DNA of 64,000 nt from Ceratothoa steindachneri (Eukaryota > Arthropoda > Malacostraca > Isopoda > Cymothoidae), in NCBI GenBank assembly GCA_963969495.1, contig OZ018318.1, positions 99,804,141-99,868,140 of the forward strand. Direction: 5' to 3'. Within the stretch, counting starts at the first letter, position 1, and each line of letters opens with the position of its first letter. The position numbers and the translations under genes are program-made. Below, in pieces: positions 58,420-64,000 of the stretch. The notes beneath the pieces are model-generated. The model searched no databases. It saw only the letters and a list, made by a program, of their open reading frames with translations, and was not told where the DNA came from.

Positions 58420-58689
58420 CTTGAAATATAAAAATGGCTTAATAATATACATAATTTAATTATCAATTACATTTTGAGAATAATGACCACTTTTGGGGAC
58501 CAGTCACATGTTAGGGGGAGGAAAAATACAAATACATAGATGGGACCATGAGATATGTACCAACTAATTCATATTACCATCACCACAATAATAAAGGAAT
58601 GGCATGTGTTAATGCCATTGGATATAAAAAAAGTTAAAAGTTATAGAATCAAGAACCTGGGGTAAATAAGGGAACCCAGGGACTCAGTA

Positions 58690-60990
58690 CATTATGAGTT
58701 CACCTCTAAATCCATGGTCAGCAAACTTTAGAGCTACAAGAGGGGGTCTTCCTGTTAAGTGAAGACCTGTATGCCCATCAGGAGTAGCAGCAGTGAAATT
58801 AGTCATGTTATGAAATGAGGACCACAGCACCCAGTCCAAAGACCAGTGAGATGGTTTCTCAGGTAGCAATAGCCCCAAATTTAGGACACCTATCTCTAGC
58901 TCATCGATCAGGTCAGCAAGGACCTGACCCCGGGGATTAATTGAATAGTTTCCCAAGAAGCGGTGTCTAATGTTCAAATTCCCCAAGCAATAGAAAGGGC
59001 CTCAGCAACCTTGCTACGATGCAAGGTTGGCTGATGGTGGAATGCTCGCAAAAATAACAGTATACCTCCTATCCAGATCCAGGTGTATCTTCACTGCTAC
59101 TGCCTGAAATTTAAAGCAGAGAGAAGAATGGAAATATCATGCTGGCTGTAAATTGCACATCCAACTGCCCAACCCCTATCCTTTGGTGGTGGGATTGCAA
59201 AACCCTTATACCCCAGGAGGGTACACAGAGGACATGCACCCATCATGCCTCCTGCAGAAAGATAGCTAATGAGGTGTAAGAAAAGACGAGCCTCCATAGC
59301 TTGTCTCAGTTGCATTGGAGTCCATTGCAATTCCATTGAAGCAATATGCACACCAGGCCTAGCTCGGGGGAAATGTGGGGACCCTCTTTGAAAAGACCAT
59401 CACAGGAATGGCCATACGCTTCCTGAAGGCAGAAATCAGGTCACTGTTGGCTAAACAAGGAGCTTTTGCCTTTGAGGGCTTATCAAAGGAGGTTGGGCTT
59501 GCTATACGAATCTTTTCCTTACTTTGACTCAAACATTTAGCAGGTGGGGCAGTGTAGCTTTAAAGGATACATTGAGTACAGACTTCGGTGAGGAGTGAGG
59601 GAGCCAAGGCTCCTTTGGTGCTCTCCTCCTTTTAGGGTTGGGGGCAGTTTTAGGATTCCTCAAATACAGCCTCATGACCACCTTTGGGGGCTTTGCCTGC
59701 TGTGAGTCTAACTCGGTGGAGGTGCACTGTACTCCCAGCTCTACCATGGGAGCACCAAGAGAGGGTAGAATCTGCAGAAGTACTCCAAATTGGCACAGAT
59801 ACAACCATGCTTGTAGGCTTGAAGGGGCTAAGAGAAGAGGATGCCCTTTATTTTAAATAGAGGCCTTTGATGTCCCAGGTAGCACCAGGTGCACCAGGAC
59901 CAAGTCTTTAGCCTCAGGAATTTAGGCAATACATAGCCTTAATAGCCAAGATTTCCTTCCTCTGGAGATATGCACCACATTGCTTCAAAGAAGTGGGGTG
60001 TAGCTCTTTGTAATACAAACACTTGGCCATATACAATAGGGACTTATCATGTACGGCCTTGAAAGAACTTACATAAATTTTGGGCACATGTTCATGAGCA
60101 GGATCATATCAAGCTCAGAGGGAGCCTCAATATGGCCATCCCCTCCCCCTCCCAACTATCATGGATCCTATTTGAGGTACTTTCAGTCAGAGTCAAGTCT
60201 GGTAGGTGAACCAACTTCCATCAGGGAAGAAATGGGCAGACACGGTCGCAGCAAGGTGAGAATGCAAGCCTGCAGGGCCACAGGGGACATGATTCAATGG
60301 GCGCCACTATCCCTTGCCCTTCCCCGGGATGGATCAATTTTTGGTCGCTTGCCTGATCTTTTGGCAGTCACTTTTGATAGAAAAGGGGGGACAGCAGCTA
60401 GTGGGGGAGAACAAAGGATGACTCCAAAGAAGAGGATGCAGGAGGAACCCCAAAACCATTCAACAAATGAGAGGGGGTAGTGCCCTCTAAACTACAAGTT
60501 TGTATGAGCGCCTGAGAAAGAATAGGGAGGGGGATGGCCACCTCCTTTTTTTTCATGTGGCTCTACCTGAGATGCAGCTCCAAAGATGGCAGATGGGGAT
60601 GGTGAGAGGGGAGCCTCTCTGCTCTTTGAAGGTGTGTCATTTTGCCTCATCCTCTCCAAACCTAGAGAGGATGAGGCAGTGCTTGGAGGCTGATCTCCAT
60701 GCAGATTCAAACTAAAATGGACCTTGACAACCCAGTGTATCATTCAGGCAAATTGATCCTTCAGCATTGACCATAAAGAATGGTCCCAATATAGCCCTCT
60801 TATATATGTACTGGAAGAAAGTGAGCAGTGTCAATGGCCCAGAATACCCTAGGCCTAATATTTGCCTCATCCAGCAGGCTTTCAGCCCTCACAGTAGGTT
60901 GGGAGCTGACGGTATACACTGCCACTTGACTAGGGACTCGTAAGAGAATGATAAAGCACCAGGCAACCAAACGCTCTATGTATAAGAGCA
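58690..60990 (-). mobile_element. I-like non-LTR copy G (endonuclease, ORF1, 5' region)
   Basis: Strongly decayed. Endonuclease traces: 58684-58986 (FLGNYSINPRGQVLADLIDE, LEIGVLNL) and 59097-59351 (ACPLCTLLGYKGFAIPPPKD). ORF1: C-terminal part at 59480-59800, knuckle region 59930-60090, N-terminal part about 60110-60540. 5' UTR-like sequence continues to about 60990. RT, RNase H and 3' UTR are missing. It lies to the right of the last visible Csp exon, probably in the first intron. Confidence 0.75.
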
Positions 60991-61379
60991 AATTTGGAAG
61001 GGGGAAGGTGGTTGGTTATATAATAAAGATAAGTAGAGATAGAGGGGTCACTAATGAGAAGAGTGGATGATCACCTATAAGTATCATTGAAATGGGCAAA
61101 TGTCCTACAAACTATTTCATTTATTAATTTCTATATCTACCTCTCTCCTTCAATTTTCCATGAAGTTAATTGTAACTTTTGTTTTAGGATGTCCGGTTGT
61201 GTGTGTATGATTTAATTGAGTTTGCTGGCCAAATCATTTTTATAGTCTGCTTGCATTTTTTGGCTGCACTTATTTTCTACTCGGCCCTCTCAGGTAACAC
61301 ATTATGCTTTGCATGGCTTTTTTTCTTTTTTTGATTCTCTGTTCATCTCGCAATACACCTGATTAATTTTCACTATACT

Positions 61380-61418
<39 letters not shown>

Positions 61419-61945
61419 CTGATTATTATATGTTCTGCCAATAGTTTAGTTTATGCAAAGATAAAAACAAATTCTTTTTTCATTTCTCTTCTTAGGGCAA
61501 TGAAAGTTTAGCCCAAGGAAACTTAAGCAACGCTCGTCACATTCACTGATTTCACTGATTTGAAAATTGCACCAATGTACTACCTCTTGTCAAGGTTATA
61601 ATGAGTCTAGGGAAGCTGTATAGTGTCAATTTTCTTATGTATAATTGATTCCAGTTAAGAAAAAAGGGCCCTGGAGTTTGGCAAGTGACCTCAATAAGTC
61701 AATATTAACTTTATCTGCACTCAGTTATTATTACTGAAACTAGTCTTGTGAAGGTAGTCATAAACATTTTTTTCTAATGACTTGTGATTCTATTGTAAAA
61801 ACAAAAAATAACTATATAAATTGCCTTTACTGTACCATTATGAGAGTAACGTGGAATCTTAATGTTTGCATTGAAGGGCAGAACTTTGCAGTAGTCATGG
61901 TGTTTCTTTTGCATTTATCAAGAGAAATGTTTATTGTCTAGGTCT
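60991..61945. other. AT-rich stretch, no gene seen
   Basis: Contains the (TA)n array; no ORF with recognisable content on either strand. Confidence 0.5.
61382..61417. repeat. (TA)n microsatellite, about 18 units
   Basis: An uninterrupted alternating TA tract of about 36 bp. Confidence 0.97.
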
Positions 61946-64000
61946 GTGATTCCCAATGTCGGGTGCAGGCACCACCGGTAGGGCATGCACCCTTTGGCTT
62001 ACTATACCAACAGACTAAGGGGCAATTCGAGAGTGAGTTATTAACAGTGAATTGTTTTCTAGTGAGTCTGTGTGAGTATGTGTGTGTGTGTGTTAATACA
62101 TAGTGTATATACAGTATGCATACATAAAATATTTGTGTGTATGACTATACATGTGTAATTGGTACACATGTATTTCCTGTCTCCCCACACCTCGTAGGTC
62201 TCAGTCGACCAAATAGAGGGCAGGATGCGTGTTGCTGGATGAGCCAATGTTTTCTCTACCAATCAATGCATGTGAGCATTCAGTTTGCTTCTCAGTATGA
62301 TTACATTTGGGCATGTGTCCACCATAACTCTGTGTTGCTGTGAATTTTTTCATAATAATATGTGAAATGTGTCACCTAACGTGATATATTACAATTTTTC
62401 AAACCAAGGAAACTGAATATATTATTATTTTTATTTCTATATATATCAAACTCTGCAATTATGTAAATTAGCAGTATCTTGAATTTATACCACATACACC
62501 AAAACAATGGACTGTTTCTATAAGAATTCGTTTTTGTTGACATATATTCCTTATTCAGAAATGATTGTTTTGAATACTTCTTTAATTAATTTATAATTTT
62601 ATTTCTTTCAGTCACAAACCCTATAGAATTATACATAAAATTACTAGTAGAAGTAAAAAAAAAGTTTGACAATATTCAGAGGAATATTTAAAATTTGGAT
62701 TCATACCCGCTATCCATAATGAACAGTCACCTTTCTGCCTCTTATACCAACAATGCTTGACCAACGAATCAATGAAACCAGGTTGTCTTGAGTTGCATTT
62801 TAAGGCAAAACATAGTGTATATGTAAATTCAGATTTAAATTACTTTAAGTCTTTAAAGGAGAAGTTTGCAAAAGGTCAACAATAAAGTGTCTGTTTACTA
62901 CAAAAATTGTTAGCATCAGTCGTATTCTTGAGGCTAGTTATGAAATTTCTTTACTCATTGCTAAATGTGGAAAAAAATCATACTATATGAGAGGATTTAA
63001 TTAAACCATCAATATCAGCATTTCTTAAAACGGTCCTGGAAAAAGGTGACAAAGCTGTTAATGCCATGCCACTCAGTAACAATACTGTTAGTAGAAGAAT
63101 AGATGAAATGAATGAAGAAGATATTGAAACAGAACTTGTTAAAAAGCTGAAATCAAGAAAATTCTCTCTACAAATGGATACATTAACTCTGAGAGACAGT
63201 GAGGTTGTATTGTTAGCATATGCAGCAAGATATGTTGATAAAGGTGAATTTGCCGAAGAAATGGTATTCTGCAAATCATTAGAAACCACCACTACCACCG
63301 CTGATATATATGGTAAGCTAAAAGATTACTTGCACTTCAATAATATACCAATAGAAAACATAACATCTTGTGCTGCAGATGGTGCTCCTGTTATGATGGG
63401 CAACAAAAAAGGCTGCTTAAAATAGATGAAAGATGAGAATCCAGAAATGTTTCTTGTGCAGTGTTATTCATAGAGAGAACTTTGTGTCTAAAAATATTAC
63501 TCCAGTTCTTAATGTGGTTCTAAACTCAGTTATAAAATGTATCAATGCTATCAAAGCTAATGCAAAATGTGAGTGTCTCTTCAAGCAATTTTGTAAAAAT
63601 AAAAAATGCTGACTATTGTGAGACTTTTACTTCACACTGAGGTAAGGTGGCTCTCAAAGGGGAATTGTTTGAAAAGATTCATAGAACTATTTGATGTTCT
63701 TAGACTTTTTAAGTGACAAGCCTGAAATGAAGCACCTGCTAACCGTTGATGGTAAAGCATTAGTGAGTTATTTAACAGAAATTTTTGAAAAACCTAATAT
63801 ATTGAATAAACAACTTCAAGGAGCAAATAAAACTCTTGTGGATGCAAAGACAAATATATTTGGCTTTGTTAAATTTATTGAGGTATGTCAAAAAAATATT
63901 TCTCACAAAAATTTTTACGTTTCATTGGCTAAAAAAATGTGAGGTGACTGATGTTGCTGTACTTGTTTATCATTATGGATAATCTGAAAATATTGGCTTC
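61946..64000 (+). mobile_element. hAT transposon, left part (runs off the window)
   Basis: A possible left end CTGTGATTCCCAATGTCGGG near 61946 resembles hAT terminal repeats of the type CAGTGGTTCCCAA. The transposase pseudogene follows from about 62650. The right end lies beyond the window, so neither terminal repeats nor TSD can be confirmed. Confidence 0.45.
62650..64000 (+). pseudogene. hAT transposase (BED/ZBED-like), decayed, partial
   Basis: The N-terminus near 62680-62880 reads YLKFGFIPAIHNEQSPFCLL, then a finger-like CLTNESMKPGCLELHFKAKH. The catalytic core at 63066-63425 is open for 119 codons: RRIDEMNEEDIETELVKKLK, FSLQMDTLTLRDSEVVLLAY (first D, as QMDTL), EMVFCKSLETTTTTADIYGK and CAADGAPVMMGNKKGCLK (second D). 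Next come FLVQCVIHRENFVSKNI (CxxH-like block) and IKCINAIKANAKC. 63691-63942 continues FLSDKPEMKHLLTVDGKALV and LTEIFEKPNILNKQLQGANK. Stops at 63425 and around 63610. It is related to, but clearly distinct from, the transposase at 26742. Confidence 0.85.

Noticed and set aside
1..64000. CRISPR arrays, operons or prokaryotic signals
   Set aside because: No evenly spaced short repeats with unique spacers; spliced exons and retroelements show animal nuclear DNA.

Overview
This window looks like animal nuclear DNA, most likely from an arthropod and plausibly a crustacean. The basis is spliced exons with GT/AG borders, AT-rich non-coding sequence, and a dense mix of invertebrate-type non-LTR retrotransposons, Ty3/Gypsy LTR elements, hAT transposons and a tRNA-derived SINE. 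The lineage is inferred from the repeat types; no taxon-specific marker was found. Almost everything outside three short exons is mobile-element sequence in various states of decay.

The one recognisable host gene is cysteine string protein (DNAJC5/Csp), a synaptic-vesicle J-domain co-chaperone, on the minus strand. Three in-phase exons are visible: J-domain helices with the HPD motif at 58281-58419, the J-domain end plus linker at 34967-35119, and the palmitoylated cysteine string at 32450-32584. The first coding exon and the C-terminal exon(s) were not located. The exons are separated by introns of about 23.2 kb and 2.4 kb, filled by nested transposons.

Layout from left to right. 1-1948 is a CR1-like ORF1 (SGNH-esterase) remnant split by a 1.5-kb non-autonomous hAT element that carries a long palindrome. 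1950-3690 is I-like non-LTR copy A. 3700-4252 is a Penelope-like fragment. 6817-8290 is a decayed Gypsy gag-pol. 8326-13870 is I-like copy B, the most complete. 14269-14730 is a minisatellite. 16192-18965 is a CR1-like ORF2. 19391-26012 holds fragments of I-like, Ingi/Vingi-like and CR1-like elements plus a perfect hAT MITE. 26021-31031 is a BED-type hAT transposon with an L2-like element inside it. 31040-32400 is the rest of the Ingi/Vingi-like LINE that the hAT hit. From 32450 to 58419 the Csp exons enclose a SINE; a Gypsy pol region interrupted by a solo LTR and by I-like copy C; I-like copy F, itself split by two different solo LTRs and a short I-like insertion; a remnant of a transposon-associated gene; and I-like copy D. 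After the last visible exon come I-like copy G, a (TA)n tract, and a second decayed hAT transposase that runs off the window.

Nesting order can often be read exactly because target-site duplications (TSDs) survive: 8 bp for hAT elements, 4-5 bp for solo LTRs, and 8-13 bp for I-like insertions. All I-like copies lie on the minus strand. None of the element ORFs appears fully intact. The longest uninterrupted pieces are a 458-codon ORF2 C-terminal half (copy C), a 449-codon CR1-like RT, and the L2-like RT, which has a single in-frame stop.
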